Assembly: GCA_022496805.1 (NCBI GenBank)
Contig: CM040094.1
Location: 8,951,501-9,015,500 of the forward strand
Direction of reading: 5' to 3'
DNA from: Pohlia nutans
Taxonomy: Eukaryota > Streptophyta > Bryopsida > Bryales > Mniaceae
Length of the DNA stretch: 64,000 nucleotides
The notes beneath the pieces are model-generated. The model was not told the origin of the DNA, made no database searches, and saw only the letters and a program-made list of their open reading frames with translations. This document shows positions 10,679 through 21,609 of this stretch, in pieces. Positions within the stretch are counted from its first letter, which is position 1, and every line of letters starts with the position of its first letter. The position numbers were made by a program, and so were the translations under genes.

Positions 10679-11350
10679 ATAAAATGATGTATTGCAATTA
10701 GAAAACCGAGGTCAAATGAGAATATGCCACCATTGCAAAATTCAGTGATGCAGATGGCCATATTGGACGTTTTAGACGCTTAGGGTCAAAACGCATGTAT
10801 TTTATGTTTTTTTCCTTCTGTTGCTTTTTGTTGAATATGGTGATGCTCGTGGCTAATAACATATGGTGTACTACTTGTAGAGGATTTTGAGATTTTGGCC
10901 AAAGAGCATACGAAACGCATCTTTTTTCTTCTTTTTTTTTCCCTTATGTGTAGTGGTTTTCTTATGACTAATGACAAATGGTGTACTACTTGCAGAGGGT
11001 TTTGAGACTTTTGTCATGGAGCTGCGGATTTACTTTTGAATCATGCTTCGTCTGCATATGTAAAGTGAAGACATGACGATGTTGGTCGAGGTATCATTTC
11101 CTAAATAGCTGTACGTGTTTACTCCATTAGTTTGTTTTTCCCAGCTAGATGAATAGTTTTGACACTCTGGCAGAAAAAGGCTTTTATGGGGATGAACACT
11201 CATATAAACAATGTGAACATTCATTTAGACTCGATCCAAATAAAGTGTTTGTAGACGCAGTTGAGGAGTTGTATGTGTCAAATGAGTAACTTGCGATTTA
11301 GTGTTCACATTTGCAAGTTTATCCCCAAATCGGGAACAACAGGAGTCTTA

Positions 11351-11620
11351 TTAACGTCAAAAAAGCCCCATGGGTTTTTTTTAGAAAGGAATAATTGAGA
11401 AAAAGAGGATGGTTTTTTGAACCAAATCAAGTGAGGATTGGTGCGTTGGAAAGCTATTAAAAAAGAAATCTAAATTCCAAATTTGCACTTCATTTGGGAG
11501 ATTGTGGAATCATTGGCAAGCAATCAAAGTTATCAAAGTGAAGAGGAGTTGAGGTTGGGGCAGTTATGTTGTTTTTTGAAAAGTGTTGCAGTGCTACAAT
11601 GCTGACCAGCATAGCTGTTT
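11351..11620. repeat. Diverged copy 2 of the 10335 element
   Basis: Same orientation as copy 1 and the same blocks (AAGCCCCATGGG, AGGATTGGTGCGTTGGAAAG, GAGTTGAGGTTGGGGCA), but the right end is lost. Confidence 0.6.
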
Positions 11621-12222
11621 TTTCATTTTTTTCAATAATTTTTTTTTATCTCTTCTGGAGATGATGAACCAATTTCAAACTAACAGTAGAAGTTCCAATC
11701 CCAAATGGTTTTGAGAGCTATTTGTGTTTGTTAAGCGAAAAACGATGATCCTTGGTTATGTAATGTCAATGCGGCGTGCCACAGTGAACAGAGCTTTGCC
11801 ATTCTTGCACACAAGGCAATGAGCCAACCGAAAGCACATGTACACACTTGAAGTGCTCAGCACATTGCCTATCCTGCATCCACCGGCAACAAGTACCCAG
11901 TATCACGTAAGGTAGCTAAACCTAATTCAGACATTTTAAGCATTGAGAAAAGTTCCTAGCCAATTTCTTAAAAAATTCTAGTTAGCAATATGGTGACGAG
12001 GAGATTATAACACAACTGAGCAAACCATATTTAAACATTAAGGTAGAAGCACCAAAAACTGTTAGGTACCAATTGTAGTCACCTATAAAAGCACTTGTGA
12101 GTTCCCAATCTAGTTATCACAAGCATTAATTATGAATGCCAAGTTAGCAATCTGATTGGACTAGAAATGAAAGACAGTTATTAGTACACCTACTAAATTC
12201 AATAGTGGACTATGCATATTAA

Positions 12223-12790
12223 CCCCTAACCGCCCAACCATCCATATTTTGGATGATGTACAGATTTGAACTCGGATTTCTCATCGATCATGCACTTTTT
12301 GCAGTGTGAACTTTTTACTAAAACTTTTATGGGAAGTTAGCTTTGTGCATGTGTGATCCGATTAGAAAGAGGATGATTTGTGAAATTTTTATGCCTCATT
12401 TCATGTTGTAGTTTTCCACCCCAAATTTGAAAGATTTTAGTCTAAAAGTGCTCTTGAAAAAGTCAAGTACTAGAAATAAGCAACCAAAAAATCTCCAAAA
12501 ATCACTACACTTAGAGTATCACATTTCAACCCATCTCAAAAAAATTCAATATTAGATTGTCAATATCTTATTCGTAATCATATTACAAAAGAGCTCTAAA
12601 TTTTAAGTTTTAAAATTTGTACACAAATATTGGTGATAGCAATTGCAAATCTAACCCTACGGATAGAATCTAAAATGCATAATGTACAACTTTTATTCAT
12701 TCATCAAATTGAAAATACCCCTCTAAGTTGCATTTTATAATGCATTTTTGAAAAACTGCCAAATTCGAAAAGGGTGAGGACGTTTAGGGG
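12223..12790 (+). mobile_element. TTAA-flanked MITE, family B
   Basis: 568 bp between TTAA 12219-12222 and TTAA 12791-12794; ends CCCCTAACCGCCCAACCATC and AGGACGTTTAGGGG. The internal TTAA at 12603-12606 is the intact equivalent of the site occupied by another element in the copy at 55193-56935. Confidence 0.85.
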
Positions 12791-13780
12791 TTAAGTTTGA
12801 AAATTTATAACAAAATCATAAATTGTGAAAAAATTAATTAAAACTTTGAGCTTGGTTATTAAACCCAAAGTTTTATGAGCTGCAATTTTTTATCATTGAA
12901 AATCAACACAACACTCCATGTAGGTTGAAATGCTTAAACTGACAGCAACTTTACCCCTTACCTTAGATGCAAAACTTGTGAGATTTCAAAGTATTTTTTT
13001 GTCATCGAAGACCGACTTGGTGTCCATGCAAGGACCTCGGTTTTCTTATAGCATTTTCAGATTTATGGCAAAATTTGAGAGCACATGTTTGTACACTTGT
13101 TACACACATTGAGCGATTATAAAAGATAAGTGATCACATGGATTTTGGCACTTGCTAAGCAAAGTCAAAAAGGATGGGTTCCACGATGAGTGAAAATTGG
13201 CCACTTTTGAATGGGATAGGCTAGTGAGAAGATCCAAATCCAAACCCTGTTCTACTGTTAGGAGGAACTATCCGGCAATTCCAAACAAAGAAATTTGAGG
13301 GGCGTAACATTCTTAAGTAGTAGCATGACATTTTTTTAGAAAAGTGCCAACTGAGAGTTATTTAAAGCAAAGTCATGCCAAATCAAACAACAGTTAAAGC
13401 TCAATCTCACATGTGAAGAAAATGGCTCATTGATCTCTAACTTGTTCAAATTGAGTTCAACTTTGCAAAACAAGATGCCAGGAGTCCTTTCCATGCGTCG
13501 AGAATTCCTTTTTCCATGCCAACACAGAGGGTCTTGAACTGCCTTGACTTGGTCCCTTTTTCATAATGTTACTGTAGAGGCATCATTCCTCAACAATGAA
13601 AAATGATGGCTCTACAATAGCACTACACACCTTCAATACAAGATTATTTTTCAATTCCAAGGGACCATGCTTAGGCAGTTCAAGAATGTTACGGAGGATA
13701 TAACATGTCAACACTTTCATGCTAAGCGTAGATTTTTAAGAACAACCTGCCAATTGCCTGTGAATAACAAATCGATGTCA

Positions 13781-13875
13781 GATAGATAGATAGATACAAA
13801 CTCCGGTCTCTTTCGAGGCCGGCGTGAATAAAGTGTCTGTTTGTAATGTTAATGACTCAGTGGCCATTATGACAT
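13781..13875 (-). mobile_element. 5'-truncated LINE copy with 12-bp target duplication
   Basis: 95 bp flanked by AAATCGATGTCA at 13769-13780 and 13876-13887. Read on the minus strand it is the 3' end of the LINE family: ACTTTATTCACGCCGGCCTC, GAAAGAGACCGG, then a TATC-repeat tail. Confidence 0.85.
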
Positions 13876-14379
13876 AAATCGATGTCACTTAGAATTAGAG
13901 AAGGATGTGCAACAGTAGTACCTCCTGCCGGATTGAGAAGAAGATTTGAGGAGGAAGCTCTGGGCAAGCACCGACTGGAGATGGCAATGGAAGATGTTTG
14001 TGTGGATGGAGTGCATCAACCGCATTGTTGCCAAAGGTTGCTACAGCCACAGCTCAATTCCGTCATCACAAGATTGGATTCAATCCTTTCAATGTTATTA
14101 TGTGGAATATGACTCAGCTCAATCAGGTCACAACTACAGTAGTAAGTTTGCCAGGCTTTGTGCAAACTTAGAAACAGACCTGGAGGTCGGAGTACACAGT
14201 TGGCAACGTCTCATGCTCCATCATAATTCCTTTTACTTGCGTGCCTGCATCACAATGCCACAATAAGAAGTTTTACCACAACTAGATCAAACCCTAAACC
14301 CTAAACAATAAGAAGCAATAAAGTGGAAGCGAGTGTGATACTATGGTGAAGGTCCTGGGCAAGTATTAGCAAAGTATAT

Positions 14380-14708
14380 AATCCCTAAACGTCCCAGCGT
14401 CCAGAAACTGGATCACGAACAGATTAAAAGCTATGCAACTTTCTTATACAATTTTGGATGACTTTCATCCAAGTCACCTTTACAAAACTTTTAAATTCTC
14501 TACCAATTGCAATAGTTCTTTTGTGATGAGGAGTTGTTGATAATATTGGAGAGGCCTCCAACTGCAAGTATGTCAAATTTGTAGATTTTATGCTTGCAAT
14601 GGTCCTCTCATGTACACTTCATGTACATTTGAGCCATGCTAATATCTATCTTTGAGACTTGCATCTACTGGTGTTCAAACTTCAAAGGGACTGCACGTTT
14701 AGGGGATA
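14380..14708. mobile_element. Degenerate TTAA-type element
   Basis: Ends ATAA-TCCCTAAACGTCCCAGCG and GCACGTTTAGGGG-ATAA resemble the family-B termini with mutated flanks. Interior non-coding. Confidence 0.45.
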
Positions 14709-15089
14709 ATAGAGTTATTTGTAAAGTCCCTCAAATCCCTTCTTTTTGACCTGTAAAATGGAAAGGAGAGGATCGGCATGATCTTACTGTAGACCCAAAA
14801 TAGAACACTGGATGGATTGAAATTTTATTCATAAAAATTTGGAGGGAGGGAGAAGAATTGGGTAGTGGGGTGGGACCATGAGGAGAAGTGGTGTAAGAAT
14901 GCTCTGGTACTAGCTCTGGTCCATGAAAAAAGCAAGACAGACGACCGGATGCCTTTACAAATAACTCTAATGCATACATTAGATTTAGAGCTCTGATAAT
15001 ACACTAGTCTATATGCCAACACATAGCAACGGATTGGGTTCTTACCGTATTACTTGGAAGTCGGAAAAAAAAGAAGGGAAGAACTTAAA

Positions 15090-15180
15090 TTATTTATTGT
15101 CTCTGCCCCACTAGGGGAGAGACTACGGAAACGCTTCGTTTTTAAGGAGTTACATGGCTGAACAGTACAAACAACGTGTA
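15090..15180 (-). repeat. SINE/LINE-like 3' end with hairpin, copy 1
   Basis: On the minus strand: GTTTGTACTGTTCAGCCATG, CGTTTCCGTAGTCTCTCCCC, TAGTGGGGCAGAGACAATAA. The last part can fold (GTCTC-CCCC-TAGT-GGGG-GAGAC). The same ~85 bp occurs on the plus strand at 45685-45775. Confidence 0.6.
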
Positions 15181-15340
15181 AAAGTAAATGTAGGATAAAC
15201 ATGAAGGCAGAGACTACGCGACTAACCGCTTGTTATTCATGCCATGTGGACTGACCTGGCAAAAGTGGTGTTGCCTGCCTCTAGTAAAGCTATATATTCG
15301 TTGCTTACTCTCGACGTAATTATATGCCGGAACAAACGTT

Positions 15341-18300
15341 TCAGAGAAGGAAATTTGGACCTAAGATGTTCCAGCACGCCTTTGCCGGAAGCCACGAAAA
15401 ACTCTCAGCAGCAACCAAGTCCTCGTCATTGCCGACATATTGTTGAGCCTCCTTTGAGATTGCCATGTGAGGAGAAAGAAGCTCGGAATGCAGATGTCGC
15501 TGGTCCATCAGCTTGCAGAGCGCCTGCAACTCCTCCACATTCTTTTGCACACTCAGCTTCAGTGTTGGTGACGTGCTGGAATCATCGTCTTCAGAAGATA
15601 TCTCAATCAGATGGCCAGCAGCATCCTCCACCTGCAGGGGCCTCAGATGAACACATGGAGTCCTAAACCCTAAACCCTAAAACTAGTAGAGCCAAGTTCC
15701 ATGGGTTTGAGAAGTTGCCCATGAAGGCAGGCAAGAGGAGGGGAAAAGTGGAACTTGGGTTTTTCTCATACCCAGTCATGACGTTGTGCGCATTCCATGG
15801 ACTTGTTTGAGGTGAAACATCAACCAATTTGATTAGTTCAAGCTTGAGAATCCTTCATACTTCATGACAACTTTTTCCCCACTTTTTTCCTCAAAAGCTC
15901 ACTTGAAATGTGGGACTTGGTCCCCCGAAGTCCCTAAAGACTTATTTTTTAGTGAGATACTTCACCCATGGAACTTGGCTCTAAGGTAGAGAATACTAAA
16001 ACCTGATCCTTGTTACCAACAACAACTCATCTATTCATACAGTTGGTTGGCCTTTGATTGGCAAGTGGTGTAAGTAAGCATGACTTCACTAAACATCCAT
16101 GGCCACTCATCTTTAAAGTCGTCTCCTGTCACTTATAGTGATCTACAACCTCCCACTTTGGATGATTGCATAAGAAGGGGATAATCAACAGATTTGGCTC
16201 TTGTACCCAAAGTGATCTTTAGGGCCGCTTCACACTATGGTTGTCCAAGTCGAGAGGCTGTGGGATTGAGTGGCCAGAGAGTCCAAAGAAATCGGCTGAA
16301 AATAGGCAATAAAATGTAGTTTTTGCTTTTTATGAAAAGAAATCGACGGCCTTTCAACCATAGTTTGGGTTTTCATTTCCGTCCAACCCAAACTTTCTTT
16401 CGAGAGGCCGTCGCCTTGGTCAAAAAGTGTTGCCATGTAGGCATTTTGAAGGGCGACCACCTTTGGACTTTGGCCGCTAGTGTGCAGGGTTGAGAGGCTG
16501 AATTCTTGGTTTCTTGCAATCCGATTGGTGGAAATCGATGGCCTCTCGACCTTCAGCCATAGTGTGAAGCGGCCCTTATACTGATCTCCCAAATGAAAGC
16601 ACACTCCTATAAGACGACGCAAATAGTTTCAACCTTAAACAGAAAGTTATGGTTATGGTACCTTACCTTCGTCTCTGAATCAGTTGGATTGCCATGAATA
16701 GTCCACAACGAGTCCAAAAACTTCCTTGCAGCGTTCGACCTCCTCTCCACGGATTTCTCATGCTTATCTTTAGCCACAACGTGAAATGATCTTTGCGTGT
16801 TGCTTTCCATCCACCTCAGTAACATTTCATGCGCAGCTGAAAACGAGGACTGGCGTTCTGCATCTTCCGGAGTTCATACATACCATTACGTCGAGCATTA
16901 AGGTCGAGGCACCTAAAACCGATAACTTAAGCTATCTACACTATTTTTGGACCAGCCATTAATAGGGTGATATTTTTCCCGGGTTGGAAGTTAGTTTTCG
17001 CGGAGAATGCAAATTTTTCCATGAATTATTTCCCAATATTGAAATTTGTACAATTTTTCAAAGTGAAAAGTACTTCAGGACCCAAAACCGATCACATGCT
17101 CTAATGTACAAATGAGGTACATCTTCCCTTTCAAAATCTAGAAATTAGGCCTGATCAGTTTTAGGTACCTGGTCGGTTTTAGGTGCCTCGACCTTAATAA
17201 TTCTGTTTGCAAAATCACCCTACAGAATTTGTGTATTGCTTAACCCCTAAAGGACCATAAGGCCACCAGGTGGCTCCTGTTTTTTTCAATAATTTTGAGT
17301 AGGTTTTAAGTAGATTCTTTTTTGTTATTTTTATTTTTATTTTTAATGTAACATATGTAATATTCTTCAGTAATTCCAGTGATATAAAATTTGGTCCCAT
17401 TTAAATTATGATTTTCACAATATGATCGTTTAAACTTGTCATTTTAAAACCATGAATCCTTGGTCCTTTAAGGGTTAAACCTGGAAATGTAGAAAATACT
17501 TTCCATACCCTCTGCACTGACTGTCTTCGTCGGTCTCATGTGCAAAGCTTTAGAGAATCGTTCCAGCGTCGTCTTCTTCTTCTGCTCCTCGGCTGCTTTG
17601 GATTTACGTGCATTGTCCGTAGTAGCTCCCTGCACTTCACACACCATCCCAGGTTTAGGTTTTCCTAACAAAAAACAACCCTAATTCCATGCATTCTACT
17701 CCCTCCGTCCCATAATAGCACAAGAAACCCTGACCATATTACTAGGCAGTAATGGGTACAAGAATGATGGTAAATTCTTAGTAATCACTAGCTAAATTGA
17801 ACAACCACTTGCAAAACTTGCTATAGACAGAAGTTTGGCAGTAATGTTTACTTCCTAGTGAATTGAACAAGGTTACCTGTGTACATGATGCTTTTGAGAA
17901 AAAAAATTGACCCAAATTATTTGATACAATTTTTTTTTTTATTCAATTCAAAGTTGTTGTTTTCTAGATTCTAACAAGGAAAAATCACAAGACAAGTGCA
18001 TAGGAAGTGTTTATTGTTTGTGAAGCTTGACTTTGCTCATGTGTGGATCTCAAACAACATGTGAGCTAGCTAAAATCAATACTCGCATATGTTCGTTACA
18101 TTAGAGAACACACTGCAACAAACATCACCATGCTGCCACATGCCACACATGTATGATATTGCTTCAGCAGACAGCTACCCCAAAATAGAAACTTATTGTA
18201 TTGATTTTTGATTAATTCTTATTGCTTAATTCTTTTGATTTTTTCCAGAAACATCATCTATTATGGGACAGAGGGAGTACAAAGAACTATTATAGCACCT

Positions 18301-19137
18301 TCGCAGTAGTACGCTTCGAGCTCCCCCGCGCAATCCGAGCTTCATCCAAAACCGCGTCGATGGATTTCGACACAGCAGACAGGTCCGACTCGTACACATG
18401 GACTGCGGGGCATTCTTTCAACACAATGAAACCCCAACCACTGATCTCATAACCACTTTATGACATTTAGAACATTATGCGACCTCCCACATAAATGGTA
18501 TCTACTTTTACTACCTAGTGCATACAATACTCACGATACCTCTATAATATCCGGCAATACCCTTGACATATTAAGGTGATACCAAGATGATATCCGTGGA
18601 TATCACCTCATGAAGTTGCTACATATTTATGTCATGATGAGCATTCTCGCTACATTTCAAATTTTTTTCATTTTGTATGTTTAGTAGCCCCACTTTTTTG
18701 GTAGAAATCCAGATAATTTTAGCCAGTTTTGAGATCACTGACCCCAACCAAAATCTCAAAATTCAAAAAAGAGAGCCCTAATTCATGAGCAGGTCGGTAT
18801 CTTACACTGCGAAGATTCAGCTTCTTCTTGTGGACTCGAATTGACCCTAAAATCAACGAAATTCAATCAGAGCCTCGAACAACCCCCCGTTTAACCTAAT
18901 ATTCAACAGAATTGGCGTACTGTCTCCAAAGAAAAAATGCTTTGCGGAAAACAAATTGGCAAGGGGGAAAATGACGCACCAAGCATCGACGGTGTGGTTG
19001 ACGAATTTAAGAGACGAAACGATCTGTGAAAGCGCGTATTCTTCCTTGGCTTGAGCGGCTTGCACCCGAGCTAAGGTGTCCCCCAGAAGCGTTATCAGGT
19101 TCAGGACAACGTCGGCGTTTTTCCTTGGGTCGTGCAT
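15341..19137 (-). CDS. Unrecognised six-exon gene, 313 residues
   Basis: Exons in transcription order: 19137-18980, 18846-18808, 18440-18299, 17629-17509, 16857-16667, 15631-15341. All junctions are GT-AG and the frame is kept throughout (942 nt including TGA). Start chosen at the ATG of MHDPRKNADVV, just inside the first open stretch. Visible features: an N-terminal helical region (LNLITLLGDTLARVQAAQAK), a conserved-looking block GWGFIVLKECPAVHVYESD, a Lys/Glu-rich middle (AAEEQKKKTTLERFSKAL), a segment HEMLLRWMESNTQRSFHVV, and an acidic C-terminal part (EISSEDDDSS) followed by a helix VEELQALCKLMDQRHLH. No signal peptide or membrane span. I recognise no family. The structure, codon-like composition and consistent phases argue for a real gene. 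Three introns are largely built of MITEs (15689-15981 and 16221-16576; 16901-17194 and 17244-17474; 17699-18277). Confidence 0.7.
15662..15681. repeat. Short telomere-like CCCTAAA run in an intron
   Basis: CCTAAACCCTAAACCCTAAA lies just upstream (gene sense) of the last exon of the minus-strand gene, inside the intron. Too short for a telomere scar to be certain. Confidence 0.5.
15689..15981 (+). mobile_element. MITE, GAGCCAAGTTCC family, copy 1
   Basis: 293 bp with ends GAGCCAAGTTCCATGGGT and ACCCATGGAACTTGGCTC, perfect inverted repeats, flanked by TA on both sides. Copies at 47006-47310 and (inverted, partial) 49362-49613. Confidence 0.88.
16221..16576. mobile_element. MITE with AGGGCCGCTTCACACTATGG ends
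   Basis: 356 bp with 20-bp perfect terminal inverted repeats AGGGCCGCTTCACACTATGG; internal sub-repeats of AGAGGCCGTCG/CGACGGCC type. The target duplication is not clear. The open frame across it is a repeat artefact. Confidence 0.85.
16901..17194 (+). mobile_element. MITE, AGGTCGAGGCACC family, copy 1 (TA target)
   Basis: 294 bp with perfect ends AGGTCGAGGCACCTAAAACC and its reverse complement, flanked by TA at 16899-16900 and 17195-17196. Copy 2 is at 39689-39990. Confidence 0.9.
17244..17474. mobile_element. TTAA-flanked MITE, family A
   Basis: 231 bp between TTAA 17240-17243 and TTAA 17475-17478; ends CCCCTAAAGGACCATAAGGC and CTTGGTCCTTTAAGGG. Lies in the same intron as the 16901 element. 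Confidence 0.88.
17699..18277. mobile_element. Stowaway-like MITE with internal foldback segment
   Basis: 579 bp with ends CTCCCTCCGTCCCATAATAG and CTATTATGGGACAGAGGGAG (one mismatch as inverted repeats), flanked by TA at 17697-17698 and 18278-18279. CTCCCTCCGTCCC is the classic Stowaway/Tc1-mariner terminus. A second inverted-repeat unit (about 17730-17880) resembles the foldback at 50192-50577. Confidence 0.92.
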
Positions 19138-19913
19138 TACTGTAAGATCGACAAAAAAAAAAAAACTGCAAAACTGAAATGGGGTTGCGAAATCTCTGCT
19201 GCGGAAACGGCGGACCAGCTGAACGTTCACTTGAACATTCGGTTGGCGTGGTGTTTGATACCCGGCCTGAAGGGTAATTGATGTACCGGACGAGCGGTTC
19301 TGTGTCGTGCCCGGGTATTAACTACAGCAGTAGGTCAGGTCAGCATACGAATTGTGCTAGAAGTTGGAATCATGAAGTAGAATTTGGACATGCTAGAGAA
19401 ATTCGCAAAGTCTCTGATTCACCCACCTACAATTGCACTCCCTATCCTCTATTTTATAAATATATGTAAAGCTTTTGTTACAAGGTCAAGACAGAAGATG
19501 CCCGGTGTGTAGAGCTAGGGTTAGAAATCAATGACATTCTTAGGGCTACAAGCGATGAAACTATTATCTTTCCATTGGTGTATTAAAGATCATTACCATT
19601 TGTCCTTGCTCGCCCAATATAATGTGAAAAATAGTTGATGAGTAGCATTCACTTTTAAATAAAGATAATTCCCAAGTTCACTATTATTTAGTTAGATAGA
19701 TATGAACTCCGGTCCTCTTTCGAGGCCGGCGTGAATAAAGTGTCTGTTCGTCTTGACAATGAGCCAGTGCCCACCGGACAAAGGTCCATTGGTACAAGAC
19801 TACTCACCTCTTTCGAGAATAGACACTTTAGTGACCAGAGATAAATACTAGTAACACTAGTAAAATTCATTAGATTATAACTAGCGCGGGTATAAATTGG
19901 TGTTTGTTTTGCT

Positions 19914-20002
19914 GGAGGTCGCCAAGTCATGGTTCCAAGGTTGGTTGGAGAAGGGCGTTTATGTTACAATTGTACGGTCCGGGTTCGATTCCCGTGGAGT
20001 CC
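19914..20002 (+). other. tRNA-like block (A-box and B-box-like), antisense within the LINE
   Basis: TCGCCAAGTCATGGTTCCAAGG resembles the D-arm/A-box of a class II (Ser/Leu) tRNA and CCGGGTTCGATTCCCG matches a T-arm/B-box, with ~60 bp between. The acceptor stem pairs poorly (about 5 of 7), so it is not a functional tRNA gene. A diverged equivalent is present in the LINE copy at about 41855-41945. Confidence 0.5.
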
Positions 20003-20169
20003 GTCTGAGCGTTTATTGTGATATACATGACTTGGTGCTGCTAGTGATTTAATCATAGGCAGGAAAGTTTGTACCAACCAACCGGCCCCGTCCCATCTAC
20101 CTGAGACAAGTGTGTACTGTGAGCTAATCAAACAAAAAATACAAAAGAAATAAGTAGTGGTCTTCACCA

Positions 20170-20621
20170 TTACCTTCCTTTTGTTTGTTTGTTTGTTTTG
20201 TTCTGGCGGTTTCTGGTAAATTTTGTTTCGAGGAGTTTCATCGAGGGGATATGTGTTGTGCCTCTAGCTCCTGCCGTGATGACTATGAGTGGGTCAACTT
20301 TCCATCCTAAATTAATAATGTTGTTAATAAGTGGTTGGTATTTCTGATTTTTGATATCTTTTTGGTTTGTGGGAATCTGTCATTACAATATGTAAATTCA
20401 ATAAATTGAATTGTGAGGTTGTCTGATGGATGTGATGGTGGGTCATTTTTGTATGGGAGTCCTTTTACGCAGAGGATGTCTGGTTTGAATCTAGCGTTGC
20501 AATGACATCTTTGTTGTTTACATGAGCAGGGTAGTAGCCATGGGGGTATTGTGTTCTCTTGGGGGTTGTTGTTGAATGTTCCTGCGTTCATGAGAGTGTA
20601 GCATCTAGATTTTTGTGACAA
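20170..20621 (-). pseudogene. Decayed C-terminal ORF of the LINE
   Basis: The minus strand encodes CSCKQQRCHCNARFKPDIL, PYKNDPP and LTIQFIEFTYCNDR, and after a frame break GWKVDPLIVITAGARGTTH and PSMKLLETKF. A PD...(E)FT arrangement preceded by Cys/His pairs is compatible with a PD-(D/E)XK-like nuclease, but this is inference. The relative at 42134-42500 preserves GTTHAPSMKLLETKFKLPET and NTIAIHYAGSIILHKRR, so the coding character is shared. No reverse transcriptase part is in the window. Confidence 0.5.
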
Positions 20622-21229
20622 AAGGATTAATCTCCTCAGTTCCCATATTGCTTTGTTATGTTTTTTGATTCTAATAGTGTGAATATGGTGATGGTTGCAT
20701 TTTAGAAGTACGTGTAGCCATGTGTTATTATTTAGTTACTTTGAACAATATTGAAGGCCAAAGCCATGAGCTATTAGATTTTGATGAGGGTACTATTCAT
20801 TTTTTAACCTAAATTTTTGGTATCACAAAGAGAAGGATAAGTTATCTGTTACGAAAGGTGCGGTGTACTCAAGTATCCCAAATTGCAATATAAAACATCT
20901 TTTTCTGCCCATCTCAACGTACATTGGTGTGAACTTAAAGAATATGATAAAAAGCGAGTCCAACGCCAAGAAATAAGAGTGACATTCTAACATTGACTAG
21001 ACAACATTTCCAATATGTTTGTCTTTATCCTCGCAATATTCTAATAGACAAGCAAAATACTTGGAAAATGACCCTAAACATTCTTTCCTGAAACCTTCCT
21101 AATGATCCATTTAAAATCTTATAAATTATAAAAGGAAAATTGACATTGATCGATTTGTTTATTTCGGCACTTAGTGATGCGGTCATACCAAAGCTACTAC
21201 ACCAGATCCCATTAGAACTCTGAAGTTAA

Positions 21230-21426
21230 TCCCTAAATGCCTAGAGCCCTCTCCAGATTCGGCAATTTTGCACAGATGCATTTCTAATTGGATCACATGT
21301 GCATGAAGCTAATTTCCCATAGAAACTACAGTAAAAATTTCACAGTGCAAAAAGTGCATGACGGATGAGAAATTTTGGATGAAATATATACATCGTTCAA
21401 AAAATGGATGCTTAGGCAGTTAGGGA
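21230..21426. mobile_element. Short TTAA-flanked MITE
   Basis: 197 bp between TTAA 21226-21229 and TTAA 21427-21430; ends TCCCTAAATGCCTAGAG and TGCTTAGGCAGTTAGGGA. The interior shares parts with family B (inverted), so it may be a deletion derivative. Confidence 0.65.
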
Positions 21427-21444
21427 TTAAGCCCCTTTGGGCCG

Positions 21445-21609
21445 GAATAGTACTAGTATAGGTGACCTCTGAGGAAGTAGGAGTGTTGTATCCATTTAAA
21501 AAAGTTCCAATGGCCATTTGTCCAATGAACACTAAGTCATTAACATTACGAACAAACACTTTATTCACGCTGGCCTTGAAAAAGACCAGAGTTTCTAAAT
21601 ATCTATTAA
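21445..21609 (+). mobile_element. 5'-truncated LINE 3' end (diverged)
   Basis: Plus-strand copy with CAATGGCCATTTGTCC, CATTAACATTACGAACAAAC and ACTTTATTCACGCTGGCCTT, then GAAAAAGACCAGAG. Older than the other copies; no clear target duplication. Confidence 0.65.

Larger units (their letters stand above)
10240..15340. other. Gene-poor interval, repeats only
   Basis: Between the ribosomal protein gene and the minus-strand gene I see no supported coding sequence. Open frames at 13882-14266 lack start context, domains or an intron structure. Elements recognised: 10335-10678, 11351-11620, 12223-12790, 13781-13875, 14380-14708 and a SINE/LINE-like 3' end at 15090-15180. Confidence 0.55.
19695..20725 (-). 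mobile_element. Longest LINE copy (1,031 bp) with 13-bp target duplication
   Basis: Flanked by TATTATTTAGTTA at 19682-19694 and 20726-20738. Minus-strand order: decayed ORF, then a 3' untranslated part with a tRNA-like block on the opposite strand, then the conserved 3' end (ACTTTATTCACGCCGGCCTC, GAAAGAGGACCGG) and a TATC-type tail. 5'-truncated, as usual for LINE insertions. Confidence 0.85.

Noticed and set aside
13882..14266. Possible small gene (two overlapping frames)
   Set aside because: No domain, no consistent splice sites, and it begins inside a LINE target duplication.
16230..16622. 130-codon minus-strand open frame
   Set aside because: Lies almost wholly inside the MITE with AGGGCCGCTTCACACTATGG ends; no gene-like features.
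19914..20002. Functional tRNA gene
   Set aside because: Box A/B-like motifs are present but the acceptor stem pairs poorly and the sequence lies within a LINE copy.
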